Origin: Dirofilaria immitis | Lineage: Eukaryota > Nematoda > Chromadorea > Rhabditida > Onchocercidae | Direction of reading: 5' to 3' | NCBI GenBank assembly: GCA_024305405.1 | Contig: JAKNDB010000068.1 | Span: 9,905,501 to 9,969,500 of the forward strand | Length of the DNA stretch: 64,000 nt | Shown: positions 12,722 to 27,095 of the stretch, piece after piece | How the letters are laid out: each line of letters starts with the position of its first letter | How positions within the stretch are numbered: the stretch's first letter is position 1 | Notes under the pieces: generated by a model | Databases searched by the model: none | Seen by the model: only the letters and a program-made list of their open reading frames with translations | Told to the model about the DNA's origin: nothing | Position numbers and translations under genes: made by a program

Positions 12722-14167
12722 TTAGATATTTCACATTTGTTATAAGTAGGCAATAATTTTTAAGTACGCAATACGTGAATTGATTGTTTATGGGGCATTA
12801 GACTTCAAACATAAAGAAAAGTTATGGATAGAAATACAATGAATGGTATAAACACATGGCCGTTAAGAACTATAAAAGCATATGTATAGAAAAACACTGA
12901 GCATTATATTGTCATGAAGAAGAAAATTATATTTTTATTAAAATAGAAAGCGTCCCAAAAGAATAACGATGTTTAAACTATTAAATATTACCCCACATTT
13001 TTAGAAGTTTGACATAGTTTCCAGAGGATTGGTCTATTTGATCATAGCAACAAATAGACCACTTATTCGATGAAAAAAAGGATACAAATGAAAGAAGGTC
13101 AAACTTGTCGAATCATTAAGAACAAATAATGAGAAATGATTAATTTAATTCTATTTCAACGATTATGATGTCACGTTATTTGTTTTATGTATTTCAAGTG
13201 CCTAATGATCCAGTGCCATGAGTGTTGTGACGGGCTTATTTTATCTGTTCAGCACGCAAATTCTTCATCATTGTCTTCATGTATCTTATAATCACCTAGA
13301 GGACGATGAAATAAGTTCCGTTCTTTTCCATAAGGGAAATTTATATCATTCTGTGTACAGATATCTCAATTTCTTCAAAAAAGTGGCGTTTGGAATTATT
13401 AAGATATACTGAAAAAATCCTTTTAAAGATTACTATCGTAGCTACAATGACTGAGTTACTTATCTAAATTCTCCCATAAAACGTGAGGTAGAAATGCAAC
13501 AGGCTTGGTTGTTTAACTCCTTGTAAGATTATGGATCTCATTTCGTGGCACGGGGAACACGCACTATTTACCCAGTTTTTAGAAGTCATGAACTTTTCAT
13601 TTATAACAAAATACAGGATTTGTCCTTTCATGTTTCATTATTTTCAGAAAGAATGTGAGAGATTAAAATTTTCACTGCGGCCAGGACACAGTGATACGTA
13701 CAAAGGTAATCTGTTTCGTGAAGTAGCTGGGCCAACGAGATGAGGCATCCGTGGCCGAAGGAATAGGATGGTATTGAAGCTGCCGATTTGGGAAGTTTAT
13801 TAAGGTATATTGTTGCGGTATATTAGGACTGCGGTATCTGTTTTATAAGAGTGAAATTTATCTTTCTTATTTGAAGAGAAAATGTGCAGAATATTCTGCT
13901 AGCTCTCCGTATTATAGTTTGAAACTACTGAATAGCTACTTGTAACTAGCAGTGATTTTTTTTGATAAAGAATATTGTTTAATTTACCCAGAACATATTT
14001 GTGTACATTTGCTACTTCATTGAATGTTACATTTTGTTATGCGGACACAAATTGGAATGAATATTGTTATCACCATTTGTCATTACAAGCTCTTATAAAA
14101 TGTATGTAAAACGAGGCTTAGGTATCATTAGTACGTGTGTGTGACAAGGCAGTGCAAGACTAATCAA
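12722..14167. other. Intergenic; one GC-richer patch
   Basis: No gene can be supported. The stretch from about 13650 to 13800 is noticeably richer in G and C than its surroundings and follows an acceptor-like ttattttcag. Its frames on both strands are closed within about 50 codons and match nothing I know. The rest is the presumed promoter and 5' region of NAA15. Confidence 0.4.
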
Positions 14168-17100
14168 ATGGCGCCTCCGGGACAGTCAAGCAGCCAACCA
14201 TTGCCTTCCAAGGAGCTTACTCTCTTTCGTAAAGTTGTTGTATGTTTTGGGTTAATTTTCACATATATCATTTAAGTTGAAGCAATTTACTTTTGAACAT
14301 AAGTTCTCTAAATGAAGAAAAAAAACGAAATTTTTTAATGATGACTGTATTCTCTGTATTCCCTGAAGTGGAATTTTATCTGGAGATAGATAATTATTGA
14401 ATTGGTGATAGAAATTTCTTATGCTATGCATTGTCTAATTGCAGAAGCATTACGAACATAAACAGTACAAGAATGGCCTTCGGTGTGCCAAAATGATTCT
14501 TTCCAATCCGCAGTTTAATGAACATGGAGGTCAGACAAGATTTATTTGATGAAATCTTGATTTTCAAGTCTTCCGTACAATATAAATTCACTTGTAGAAA
14601 TATAAAGTAATTTGTTTAGAAACATTAGCGATGAAAGGTTTGATTTTGAATTGCATGGGGAAGCATGAAGAAGCACAGGAGTGCGTCAAACGAGGCTTAA
14701 AGGTTATATATACTATTTAAGGAGCAACAAACTTTTTACTTTTGCTTTAGTTGCATTAGAGATTTTAATGTTCTTAGCAGCGATTAACGTTCATTTAGGC
14801 TGACCTTCGATCACATGTTTGTTGGCATGTCTTCGGCTTGATACAACGTAGCGAGAAAAAATATGATGAGGCGATGAAAGCATATAAGCAAGCTTTACGC
14901 TTAGATCGTGATAATATGCAAATACTCAGGGATTTGTCATTATTACAAATTCAAATGCGAGATTTAGACGGGTATCGCGTAAGTTTTTTCACGTTTTATC
15001 ATGGCAAAATAATGGCTTTTTTGATATTTTTATCGACTTCCCCAGTAAACACATGTCGAACAACTTCTCTTGAGCTTTATTATCTTCTTTTGTTGTGTAT
15101 ATTCATCTATCTTGTTTGATTCGATTTATTTAAGATTGTGACTCTTTTTCGATCTTTTTATTTACGTGCATGTAATTTAGTTTCTATGACTCCTGATGAT
15201 TTCGATGCATTTCTTTTTTCTCTTTTTGTTTATTTTTATTTTTTTGTTTCCTCTAATATTTTAACTGAATCTAAAGTAAAGAAATTGCAAGAGTGAACAG
15301 TGCGAAACTATGATACGCTACTTATAATATATACATGATCAGAACTACTATGCAAAATCTCTGATAACCCACATTATTTTGATGGCATCTGCGAAATTTT
15401 TGAGGATTCACGTTATCGACTGCTCATGCTACGCCCCCAACAACGGATTGCATGGATTGGATATGCGACAGCATACCATCTTCTCAAGGACTACGATATG
15501 GCTCTAAAAATTGTCAGCGAATTTTGTAATAGCAACAGAGTTGAGGTATCTTTGCTTTTCCTGCATTCATTTCAATATCCAATTCGTTTATCTCAAAATC
15601 TCACTTGAGAATAATTATACTTCAATAATTTTGATTTATAAAAATACATTTTATCACTTGTCACTTGTCATTGACAATTTATAAAATGAAATTCAATTAC
15701 TTGTTCGGGAACATTTTTAATTCTTTTAAATTGTTTTGAAATTCCTCAAATTTTTAATGAGTAAATGCTTTTCATTATCTTCTATATTTTGTTATCAATT
15801 ATTTTCTCAGTTACCGGAATACGATTTCGAGCAGAGTGAACTAATCTTATATCAGAATATGATTCTTCGCGAATCTGGTCAGTTAGAATTGGCACTGAAC
15901 AAACTGGAAGAAAATGCATCACAATTGTTGATCGCGTCACTTATATGGAGACGCGTGGTAAGTTCAGTGACATGCCGGTTGAAAGTTTGAGCTTAAAGAT
16001 TTGGGTCATAATAAATCATTAACTATGTGGTTTTTAGCGGATCTGCTGATGGCTTTGAATGATAATGCAAAGGCAGAAATGACTTATTGGAAATTAATTG
16101 AAAGAAATCCAGAGAATATTATATATTATCATCAAATCGAGAAATGCAGAGGCCTAGGTATAAGTTGCTTTACTGTGTTTAATATTCAGTTGCAGTTGGA
16201 ATTCCTGAATATTCACGCATAACTTATGAATTCTGCAGCAGAAAACGATATCGAAGGACGTTATGAGGTCTACAAGAAAGCTATTTTAATGAATTCTCAT
16301 GCAGCCATTCCGAAAAGAGTTCCACTTTATTTCCTTCATGGTATTTCGATTTACATTCTTTTACAGTTGAAGGTACTTTAAGTTATATTTAGAAAGTTAA
16401 GAATTTATGATAATCGGTTTTAATTTTAAAACCATTTCAGGTGCTCAATTTGAAAGTCTATTGTTCAATTATTTGATAACTGGTCTCCGAAAAGGCGTGC
16501 CCTCACTTTTCAAATATCTTATTCCGCTGTATGTAGATACCAATAAGGTTGAATATAAAGATTTCATTTCGACTTTTTTTTACTGTTATGTTTATTGTAC
16601 TTCTAAAACCTTTCTTAACTCACTGTCGGTTGCGAAATGATAAATAATCATAATGTCGGAATTAACAACTTGGCTTTTTCGAGAAATGTTTTATATCAAA
16701 TTTTTTAACCTGAATATTATTCTAGAAATACAGATCTTTTCTTCGGATGACGAAAACGAGAGCATTTCAGAATACATGTTAATTAAATTTTATTTGAAAT
16801 ATACAATGTCTTTTTAGGCTTTGAAAATTATAAACAATATAGTGCATCAGTATCCGAAAATACCTTTTGTATTTCTTTCTCATTTCATGTTTATTTTCTT
16901 TGATAAAAATGATTAAGAACGTTTTAACCCTTTAATATTTTTAGGTTCAGTTTTTGGAATGCACGCTTATCGAATTTGTCAAGCGGTTAGGAGAAAATGG
17001 GTATAAAAAGGATCTTTAGACAGTAGGTTTCGATTTTGTATATATTATATGATTCAAATTGCGAAATGATCAACAATGTAGTTTTGAACATTCTTAAATA

Positions 17101-20100
17101 TCAAATATTACTTGAAATTAAGCAACTTAAAGATGTTGTAGATAATCCTCTCCCGGAATCACCAACCACAGTATTATGGTTGTATTACTTATTAGCTCAA
17201 CATTATGACAAATTAGGATCAGTTCAACAGGCGCTTGTATATATTGATAGAGCAATACAGCACACACCAACACTTATCGAACTTTACATGATAAAAGCAA
17301 AAATTCATAAGGTTTGTTTGTCGTTACTTTTGCAGGCGTTTAGGATGTTTGAAAAATCTATTACTTGTGGATTTTTGCCATTGATAGTGATATAGACTCT
17401 ATATGGTTTCTCTGAATCTCTTTCTGTTTGTCTTGTAATAAATTTTACGGCTATTATGATAAACAAAATGTTGCCTATCATATTATAACTACAGCACGCA
17501 GGTAATGCACATGAAGGTGCAAGCTTGATGGAGCAAGCGCAATCCTTAGATACAGCAGACCGATATGTGAATAGTAAATGTGCGAAGTACTTGCTTCGAG
17601 CTGGTCTCATCAAGGAAGCAGAAAATATGTGTTCAAAGTTTACAAGAGAAGGTGTTAATGCATCAGCAAATTTGAATGAAATGCAGTGCATGTGGTATGA
17701 AATTGAATGCGCTAAGGCACATCAGCGGTTGGAAAATTATGGTGAGGCACTCAAAAATGCCATGAAGTGGAAAGGGTTTGTTTTTATTTATCTCTATGCT
17801 TAGTTAAAATTTTCAGATTATAGTGCAAAATCTCATTCCAAAATTAATATACCTAATCATGATGATCAAAATAGTTTAATGAAAAGAAATAGGTAGTATC
17901 GGAGATGGAATTGCACGAGACAACTAATATAGATTATTGATGTTATATTAAGATTCATTTAACTTTTTTTTTTATTTGCCATTCGTTGGCTAGTGTTATT
18001 CGATTCTTACAATATCGGTTTATATTGCTTCCATAGCATGTTTTTATCAATCTATTTCTAGCACTTCTTGGGCATTATTGAAGATCAATTTGATTTTCAC
18101 ACTTATTGTATTCGCAAAATGACACTTTGTTCGTATATTGGACTACTGAGGTTAGAAGATGTTCTGCGACGGCACAAATTTTATTACGAAGCTGCTAGGA
18201 TTGCAATCACTGTATGTTTTTTTCTGCAGAAATTACTCATGTGTTTCATTTAAAATATTATTATGGCATTTTGCTTAGAATTAGCAAGGAATTTCCAGAT
18301 ATATCTTCGTATGTATGATCATCCTAATGACTTCACTCCTGACAAGCACAATGGTGAAGTTGATTTATCAGCCTCGGAGTTGAAAAAACTGAAAAAAACA
18401 AAAAAGGTAAAAGCCAAGGAAGCACTTGAGGCTGCTGCTAAACAAAAACAAACGAATGTGAAGAAGGTATACACATTGAGTTTTTCGGCTAACAATGTAA
18501 AATTCAAGATTGAGTGATTCAATGTTGTTTATTTTTGTGACCTTTTTTTCACAGAAAATAATTTACTAAAGAAGTTGTGCTATACAGAAACATTAATAGA
18601 ATTGTGATATATTTATAATTTTGTAGTGGACGAAATGTGATATAATAGTCCTAATTAAGGTTTTTTAACCAGCATTACTATTATGTTTATCATTAATCCT
18701 CTCTGTTGTAAAAAAATTTGTGCAAAAGTTGTGTTAAAGCAGGAAAAACAGTTGTTTCTTACGAAAAATTTGTAAAGTTGATGATTTTTAAGAGAAACCA
18801 AATGAATTTATGTGACGCTTCATTATAGCAATTTTTAGCGAACGATTTTGTTATTAGATGCAAATTAAAAATGTCATTCGAAATGATATTATAACGTTGA
18901 ACTCGCTTTAGGGTGATGTTGAAATAGATGGTTTCGCACCGGAACCTCTTGATGCAGAGAAACTTTTAAAAGTGGACGATCCTTTGGAAGAAGCGAGTAA
19001 GTTTGTGCAACCACTTCTTCAATTAAACAGCGAGCAATTTGGATCATATATTCTTGGTTTCGAAGTTTACTATAGGAAGAAGAAAGTATGTTGTTTTATC
19101 AATTCACATTAATCTTTGAAGCAGTAATTAATTCTGAATATTTATGTAAATAATTAGACTCTCCATTAATTCACAGTGACCTACGAATGTGAAACACTCT
19201 ATAATATTAGCGGTAGTAGTTTCAAAATATTTCAATATACTATTCTATAATTACAGATACCAAATTGCTTCGTTTTTATATGACACTTCCCAAATTCATT
19301 TCTATCTCGCTACAAGTAATGTTTTTAAAAGGGAAAACAATATTTAAAAAGCGAAATTCATATTAACGTAATTTTTTACTGTAATATATGTTAATTGCCA
19401 GTTTAGTTAATCTTTTAGGTACTTCTCATGTTACAGTGTTTAAACAAAGCAACAAAATTACAGCCGAATAGTCCAGATCTTCATGTTGCAGCTTGTAAAT
19501 ATTTACATTACTGTAAGTTTTTATTTCTCTTCGGACTTATTAAGTTTGGTCTTTTTTATATCTCTTTCTATATGTATGAGATACGTGGACTTTCAAATAT
19601 TTGATTTTATTCTCAAATTAGAATGTTTTTCTATCAACGATGTATATGCTTGATGAAGAATGATATTAAATCTTATTTTGCATTCATTTTTTTTATTCAT
19701 CTAAACAAGCAGATGAGAAACATAAAAAGGTGGAAATTAATGAATAAACTTTTGTTCCTGATAACTTTGCTGTTCTTATAATATAGAAGTTATAAACTTG
19801 ATTTGTAACTTACATATTTATTTTTACATACAGATGAGAAAGCACAATTGGAAGGAACAGTCAAAGAATTAGCTGCCGAACTAACCGGCATATTATTTCC
19901 GGACACAAAATCAGCCTCTGAATTCAATACTGCCTTCAAAAGTGCCAACATTAATTCGTTGCCTCATCGATTTGCTGGTATTCATTATAATTTTTCAACC
20001 TAATTTTCCATTGTATTATGTAAACATTTTATAGCTTATCCATCACTCTAATATCTTTACGGAACTGCTTGGTATTTTTATTACATACACTTCAGAACAA

Positions 20101-20837
20101 TATCTTTTCAGTTGCTGAAGTTAGTATATTCTTGGATTTGGATTGTGCTGATGTAACAAAGAACTGGTTGCTGTGTTCGCTAGATGATAATAAATTGACT
20201 GGAGTGACGCTAAAAAATATTGAAGCGTTCTACAACGGGATTTTATACGGCAAATACGGGAATTGGTCTGCTAATGAGGTTCTTTATTTCCAAATACTCT
20301 GGATTAGAAATCTAGTATTTTCTCTCATCCGGGATATTGTTTATTGTTGTTATGGCTTGTCAAATAAAATACTTCATTCGCTTTATTCGAGATTTCACTT
20401 ATAATACAGCAGACAAAAGTATTATTAAAAATATTAGTAATGAATTGCGTAATTTATACCAGTTTCACATGTAGACTGCAATTTAAGCGTAATTTATAAA
20501 ATTTATAGCATGAAGTTGAATGGTGTACTGATATTCATTTTAATGTGTGGTAGGAATGCATAAATAATATTGAAGCTTAAAAATTTTCGAGAATCGTTTT
20601 ATAAGAAGTAAAAAATTGTGCCATTTAATCCTGTTGTATATTTTTGAATTAGAGTTATAAATTTCTTGTGAATTTTGACAAAGATTTTCTATTGAATTAA
20701 TTTATTGTATTAAAATTTTGCAGATGGCACAGTTGACGAAACGCTGCCATCTTTTATTCAAGGATGCGACATTATTTGGCGGAGGCGTTAATTTAGGTGC
20801 AGAAGAAAAAGAGAATTGTAATATCAAACAGTTTTAG
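14168..20837 (+). CDS. NAA15: N-alpha-acetyltransferase 15, NatA auxiliary subunit
   Basis: Ribosome-anchoring TPR scaffold that positions the catalytic NAA10 subunit for co-translational N-terminal acetylation. Nineteen exons: 14168-14239, 14445-14529, 14620-14702, 14799-14978, 15405-15545, 15811-15957, 16038-16157, 16239-16340, 16441-16547, 16945-17022, 17142-17311, 17495-17775, 18062-18211, 18299-18466, 18912-19085, 19437-19512, 19834-19977, 20112-20278, 20724-20837 (TAG). The product is about 853 aa; the human protein is 866. Family landmarks run throughout: [68 protein letters not shown], and [16 protein letters not shown] Lys-rich acidic/basic linker follows ([15 protein letters not shown]), as in other NAA15 proteins. 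One base must be restored in each of three places (about 15926, 17005-17009, 17753-17757). Confidence 0.96.
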
Positions 20838-23680
20838 GAACAGATAAATTGTTTTCTATGTTAATATCTGCTACTGCATCCAGAAAATTGTATACACCTT
20901 CGTATTTGTTAATGATATTTCTGTTTTTGCAAGATAGTGATGAATTATTGCTCCAGTTTTGCCCAAATTTTTATTATTTAGAAGTTTGCAATTTGTGTAA
21001 ATCCAAGAAAGATGTATTAGCTATTTCTTTATTACCAGCTAATATGTTTCAACAAAAGAGCAAATGCTTTCTAAGGAAATCTATAGGAAGGCAATCAGAG
21101 ATAAAGAATGTTCAAATATTCTTCTGGTGATCGATTTAGTATGTCCTAGTCGTTCCTTATTTCTTTCTTGACTTCTATGATAAGATGTAATGGTCGTATG
21201 TTTTTGTTTGTAAAAAAAATCGAGTAGTTCGGAGACAAGGAAATTTTTATAGCAGTTATTTTTTAGCAATTCCTGAAGATCTTATTCAAGAAATATCTTA
21301 GCTGTACATTCGCCAGGCTTTGTATGCTTACATTTATGCCAGTTCTTATGTTTTGATGGCATAATCTGCTATTGTTTAATACGAAATCTAATTAATATGA
21401 ACTGTTAATTCTATTACCAGCACCTGCTTTACTCAGCTCGTTTCACTCGTTCATTTCTTTGTTTTTCTTTTAAATGCCGCAATATTTATAGTTCTTAATA
21501 ATATCGCGATTTTGAAAAAACCACTAGAATCATGAGAAGGACGGGAGATTTTCAATCGATTTTTAATTTCTCAATTTTTGTGGTTTTAAACTTTTGATTC
21601 TTGCTGTAATGAAAATGAATTTAGGAAGACATGGTTTGAAGGAAATTTTATTAATTTCATCATATCATGCCTTACTACGTTTTACCTCATTTTTTCGCCA
21701 AAATTAAAGTACATATTGAGAATAAAATGTATTTGATATTTAGATCTGATATGTTGCAGTTTTTGGATAGTGTTTTTTTGGATTACTTTTTCTTTCAATT
21801 TCAGTCGAGCTGTTCATTTCATAAATAAGAGAGCATTTTTTGAACATAATGCTTTATAATTGTTTGTAATCAGCATCAAATGTCTTGTAATGAGCGTTGA
21901 GCGTTTGTCAGTGTTTTTAGTTGAAGATAGGCATAATTGTATCGGCCAGTTATAAAAAATAGGAGAAGGTAGTTTGCAAAATCGATAATGTTGGATTTAA
22001 CAATCCAGAGCTTAATAAATATTCCAAATCTTAGACTGATCTTGATATTTTCCGTATCTTAGAATGATCTTGATATTTTATTCCCGAATTTTTTTGATGG
22101 AAGATATGTAACTTCTGATGTTTATTTGAGGAAGTGTCCTGAAAAATTATTCGTGTGATTTTTCCTAATTATCTAATTTTCGTATAGTTGCGAATAATTA
22201 TGTTAGACCTACAGAATGAATTCATTTGATAGACGTCCTTTATGGTTATGAATTGGTTTTTGACTTCTGAACATTATGTCACATTTGTAATTCCATCTTT
22301 TTATCAATTGTGCATTTGCTCAACTGTTTGGAAGCGGTTTTCATGGTGTTTCAATTGGAATGTAGGATAAACAAAATCTACTCTGCTTCTCCTTTTCTTT
22401 CAGAAGTGAGAACTGAAAAACCAAATGAAAAGACTTCAATTATTTCATCTTAAGTTCAGTCATCATTGTCTATAATACCTATGCAAATTCATGTTATTGT
22501 AGCTTTACTGTCGGTTATTTATTCTATTAACCAAAATTTCGTAACTTAGAAAATATCTAGTTGCCCAGTTTACAAATTTTTTACGTAGATGAAATTTGTA
22601 CGGGTTCATAGATTTTATCATTCATAGTTTAACTTTCTTTTTTAAATAACCCAATGTTAAAAAATTGTATGAGCGATAGTGATGTTTGTCTTACCAGTTG
22701 ATTATAAATATGTTTTTCCTACAATTGAAAGATTTGTCGTGATGTTAGTGAAATGCTAACACTTCAGATATTAGAATTTCTAAATATTTTCTAAATACGG
22801 AAAAAGTTGAAATGGGGAAAAAATATCCGAGTACTGAAGCCATTGATAATAAATTTAAAATCCCAGTTGAATCAAAGTTTCGAAATTTGAAATATAGTTT
22901 AATTTGTTGTTGTAATAAAGAAATCTAAAATTCTTCTGCAATTTGTTTTACTTTTATTTACAACATTCTCTTTTGTTGAGATCTCATATCGGATGTTAAG
23001 TAAGCATCTCGTTCTGTGCTAGTTTCTACAAAAACATTCATTGTGTGAGATCTCAACAAAAGAGATAGTAAATCTGTTTTGTTGTTGCTGCTGAAATTTG
23101 CGTTAAAACTATTAAGCATAATGTTCGGAGAATAATTGATTATCCTTTCTGATCATTTATGTTCATAACATACTTTTATTTATTTAGGTTTTTCATTTTA
23201 AAAGTGGTAAGGTCCATTCTCTTTAAAATTTAGCTGCTCACATGAATGCATTATACTCTTATGATTTGGCAAACTGTGATGCTAACGATTCTATTCTGCA
23301 TACTTCTAATTATTCCTAGCAAGTGTTTCAAGAGATGGTAATCCAGGTTTCGCAAGTCAAGGAATTTATTCAACAGATTAATTTAGTAATGTGGCAACAT
23401 GTTTGTTAATTTAATTATATTACTCAGATCTACTGAAATTTTTAATTTCTTTGCTGAGAAGGTAATTGATTCGGGACGGAAATTATTTACTATTAGCTCG
23501 ACGAAATCGGTAGCATCAAAGTGAATAGATTCGCCGTATATTCGTACTCTTTCCATAATAACAGTGAAAACAAATGCGATGAATTGATATTTCTCACGGA
23601 TGCATCGTAACAAAGTGGTCAATTCTATTTCAGCTTAGCGGTTGTTTATTTGAAAAGCGTGAAGATAACATTGACAGGCG
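20838..23680. other. Intergenic between two plus-strand genes
   Basis: Holds the NAA15 3' UTR and the upstream region of the phosphorylase kinase gene. No exon was supported. A strong inverted repeat lies at 22968-23064. An 79-codon minus-strand frame at 23622-23383 has no splice or family support. Confidence 0.5.
22968..23064. repeat. Inverted repeat with 19-bp perfect arms
   Basis: ctcttttgttgagatctca at 22968-22986 is the exact reverse complement of 23046-23064. The arms extend one further base pair outward and a few wobble pairs inward, around a loop of about 59 bases. It could be a foldback (MITE-like) element, a hairpin RNA, or a regulatory stem-loop upstream of the next gene. No target-site duplication or open reading frame was seen. 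Confidence 0.85.
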
Positions 23681-26600
23681 ATGATGTTCGATCACCTTGA
23701 TTTGGATGATGAATTGGACACTGGAGGTGCCTTTTCGTCTCTTTTCTATAAGAATTTTTGTCTATTTCGCGTGAAACATCTCAAATTTTGAGTAGAAAAA
23801 GTCTTTAATGAAACAGGCTGATATTATTACAGATGAAACGGATCAGTCTGAAGCACTCGAAACTTCAACGTCTGAATTCTACAGTGCCTTCGAAGTAAAA
23901 GATGTAAGTTATTTTAGCAGCGAAGAAATGCAATTATTTTAAAGGTTGTCAAAACAAAAAGGGCAATCGTCGCTAACTATTAAAAATTTGTTTTTGTGAA
24001 CTGTGAATTATCCAGTACGAAATATATAATTAATGCAATTTTAAAAAAATCTGATGATGATGACGGTATTATATGTTTGATTCTTATTGTCTTAAAAAGC
24101 TTTAATAGTAGCCATCAAATTATTCCACTTTTTCCATTCACGATCTAGACTTAGGCTTTGGAAATTCTTCTCTGCCAGAAAATTGTCTTTGAAGGTATTG
24201 GGACATGGATTGGCATCAACCGTACGACTCTGTATTGAAAAAGGAACTGGTTTAGAATTTGCAGTAAAAATTGTTGATATCAGTACAGAACGACAATCTG
24301 AAGTGGAAGCTCGTCGATTATATAATGAAACAATTAGTGAAGTGAATTTACTACGACAACTTTCGGAACATCCTTCAATTAGTGAATTTTTTTATAATTT
24401 TATCAGTTTTTTTAGTCTCTTTTAATATAAAAACTAAATTTATTTAGTTCGAATACTAAGTTTTAATAAAAAAATAATATTTTGCTCTGAGATGCTGAGC
24501 TCCATTGAACGTTATTCTTAGTATTTTTATTTACGTCTGTACAATTTGCTTTTCAATAATTAACAAATTTGAAGAAATTTTCTATAAGACAAATTCATTT
24601 CTTCGACAACTAATTTTTCTGACTGCTGCTTTCAGTTAGTATACACGACTTCTACGAAACACCGGCATTTCTTTTTGCTGTTTTCGAAATGTAAGTTCAT
24701 TCTTACTTGAAAAGAACGGAAGGTCGAAAAATTATTAATTTGCTTTATGAGATAACATTGTTGAGAGAGCATCTCAATTAAAAAAGAGTACTTTTAGGTT
24801 CTCTTTTAGCCATTGTATTTTAACAGAGTGCACAGGGCTTGCAGATTAAGCATATCGCAACAATTATGTTTTTATCCCTTATTTGCATTCAAAATGGTCA
24901 TTCCAAGATCACTTCTATTTCCTTCATAATAACAAAGTATCCTGCTTCTTGGTGAAAAAAGTTTTATTGACACAAGTTATTTTGATTAAATATTGTGTTT
25001 TAATGAAACATCAGTTTAATAAATCTTGACAAATTGAATCTTTTTATTGGATTTGCTTTAGACCCATCTGAGAAGTTCATTTACTTCTTTTTCAGGGCCC
25101 CAAAAGGTGAACTGTTCGATGTTCTTAATAAGTCAGTAACTGTTAGTGAAAAAAGGCAAGACGCCTAATGCGACAACTTTTTGATGGTGTTGCTTATATG
25201 CATGATAGAAATATTGTACATAGAGATATTAAGGTGCATATATTGCTTTTTACTTTATACTCATTGTTTAATAGATAATCTTCGTCTATTGGGATATCTC
25301 GTTTGTTCGATGTTCATGTTTTGTCACTTTTTAAAGATATAGTTTCTTTAAAAAATTTTAGTTGGAAAATATTCTTTGTATTGATGAAGAAAGAATTGTA
25401 ATTAGTGATTTTGGCTTTGCTACGCAGCTACAGCCGGGAGAGAAATTGAAAGGTCATTTTTGCATCTTATATTGTTTTTGAAAAATTATCTTATTGAATG
25501 TTAGTGAAAAAGAAAAAAATTAAATATCCGATATTTCTCTAAAATATATGCCAATTTTTGTAAACATTATTGCAGTTCTACAAGGGTAAATTTTTAGAAT
25601 TGTTGGGAACGCCTGGTTATTTAGCGCCTGAAATGCTGAAATGTCAGATGTATGAAGACGCGAATGGATATGGTGTTGAAGTAGATAACTGGGCGCTTGG
25701 TGTTATTTTATATACTTTGTAAGTTATATCATTTCCTCCTATTTTTATGTTTATTTGCGTAATTCAATATATCCTTTCTCATAGCAATAGTAATGTTAAC
25801 TTAAATATAATTTTTAACATGTTAAATAGTCTTATAGAAATGATCTCATAAACTGATTAGAATTAAAATATGGATAAATTAAATTATGTCTCAATCAAAA
25901 GTATTTATTGTTTCAGACTTGCTGGCTGCGCACCTTTTACCATCGACGGCAACTAATGATGCTTCGTATGATACAAGAAGCGAAATATGAATTTCGAGCA
26001 GATCAATGGTCTCAAATCACTTCTGATGCTAAAGATTTGGTTAGCCTTTTCTCTTTTTTCTGTGTTGAGCATATAAATTAATGGAGTTTTTAAGAATTTC
26101 AGATTCTCAAATTTTTATGCTTGTTGGAGTTTCTTAACATCCTTGAATATTCGCTTTAGAAAATGTTCTCATCATTTTATTAATGAAGAAAGAGAATTGT
26201 TGAATTTTTCTATTAGTAGTGTGGCAAATAATTTTTGTTTCTTATGGTCGTCTTGCAGACGAAAAATCAAAAATGAACTTTTAGATCAGCCACTTGTTGG
26301 TGGTTGACGTTCAGCGACGTTTAACGGCAGCTGAATGCCTGCATCATCCATGGATGAAAACTGCTGTTGTAATACTAAAGGTTTGTCATAATTCTCATTA
26401 CAAATTGCTGAGTTGATAAATATGCCATATTTTCATGATTTTTTTGTTCTTCATATTCATTACGATTTATTACTAATTCATTTGCAAGAAGCAATAAAAA
26501 TTTGTGTATGGCATTAAAAACAAAAGATGTAATCAATGCATGGGTTTCTTTGGGTCGTTTAGTGATATTTCAAAACTTTGTTTGAAAGAATTACATCATT

Positions 26601-27095
26601 CATCAGACGAACATGGTGCAAGAAGAACTTATTGTTGAAAAACGAGATTACAAAAACTTTGGAAATATAGTATTATATTGGCACGATTTTTCGTGCGGCT
26701 AACGAATGTCAAATTATTGAAACTGTTGATTGATCGTGATGTGCTAAGAGAACGTCCATTTCGTGATCGTGATGTAAGTAAAATAATTTGAAATGAGATA
26801 TCTTTAATTATAAGATTTCCTATTTACAAATTTTTTTGCGGAATCTTTTTCTTTTTCTGCACTCGAAATATCATTTATCAAATTTTCTTAAATTTAAGAA
26901 ATATCTGAAATTAAGTAGTATGTTGCATTATTTCTTATCCGATTAAAATGAATTTAGATTCGACACGAATCCGAGGCTGCTGTATTTGAAGTCTACGGAC
27001 ATTGGGTCAACCGTGGTTTTTACTATTCACGTGATATGTTGTTCGCGAATAAACCTAGACCGAAATGCAGAAAAATGGAAGTTGAGGTTTACTAG
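23681..27095 (+). CDS. PHKG: Phosphorylase b kinase gamma catalytic subunit
   Basis: Ser/Thr kinase that activates glycogen phosphorylase. Exons: 23681-23726, 23833-23903, 24179-24381, 24636-24690, 25096-25233, 25362-25452, 25598-25718, 25917-26039, 26285-26380, 26607-26773, 26958-27095 (TAG); about 416 aa. Kinase motifs in order: GHGLAS (glycine loop), FAVKIVD (lysine), HRDIKLEN (catalytic loop), DFGFA, GTPGYLAPEM, and the subfamily-typical insertion MYEDANGYGVEVDNWALG. After the kinase domain comes the calmodulin-binding tail ending EVYGHWVNRG, which identifies phosphorylase kinase rather than other CaM kinases. Four one-base run errors break the raw frame (24179-24182 one too long; about 25149-25154, 25935-25938 and 26638-26642 one too short). 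Exon 10 is the least certain because its 5' half depends on the last correction. ATG 23684 is an equally good start. Confidence 0.94.

Noticed and set aside
13644..13810. GC-richer patch after an acceptor-like site, considered as an exon on either strand
   Set aside because: Both strands close quickly; the minus frame shows a weak SHIPPO-like IPSYSFGHG stretch but no repeat of it and no consistent frame.
23681..27095. Phosphorylase kinase gene considered a pseudogene because of internal stops
   Set aside because: Every break is a one-base shift at a mononucleotide run with conserved sequence and good splice sites on both sides; the same error occurs in the neighbouring essential genes.
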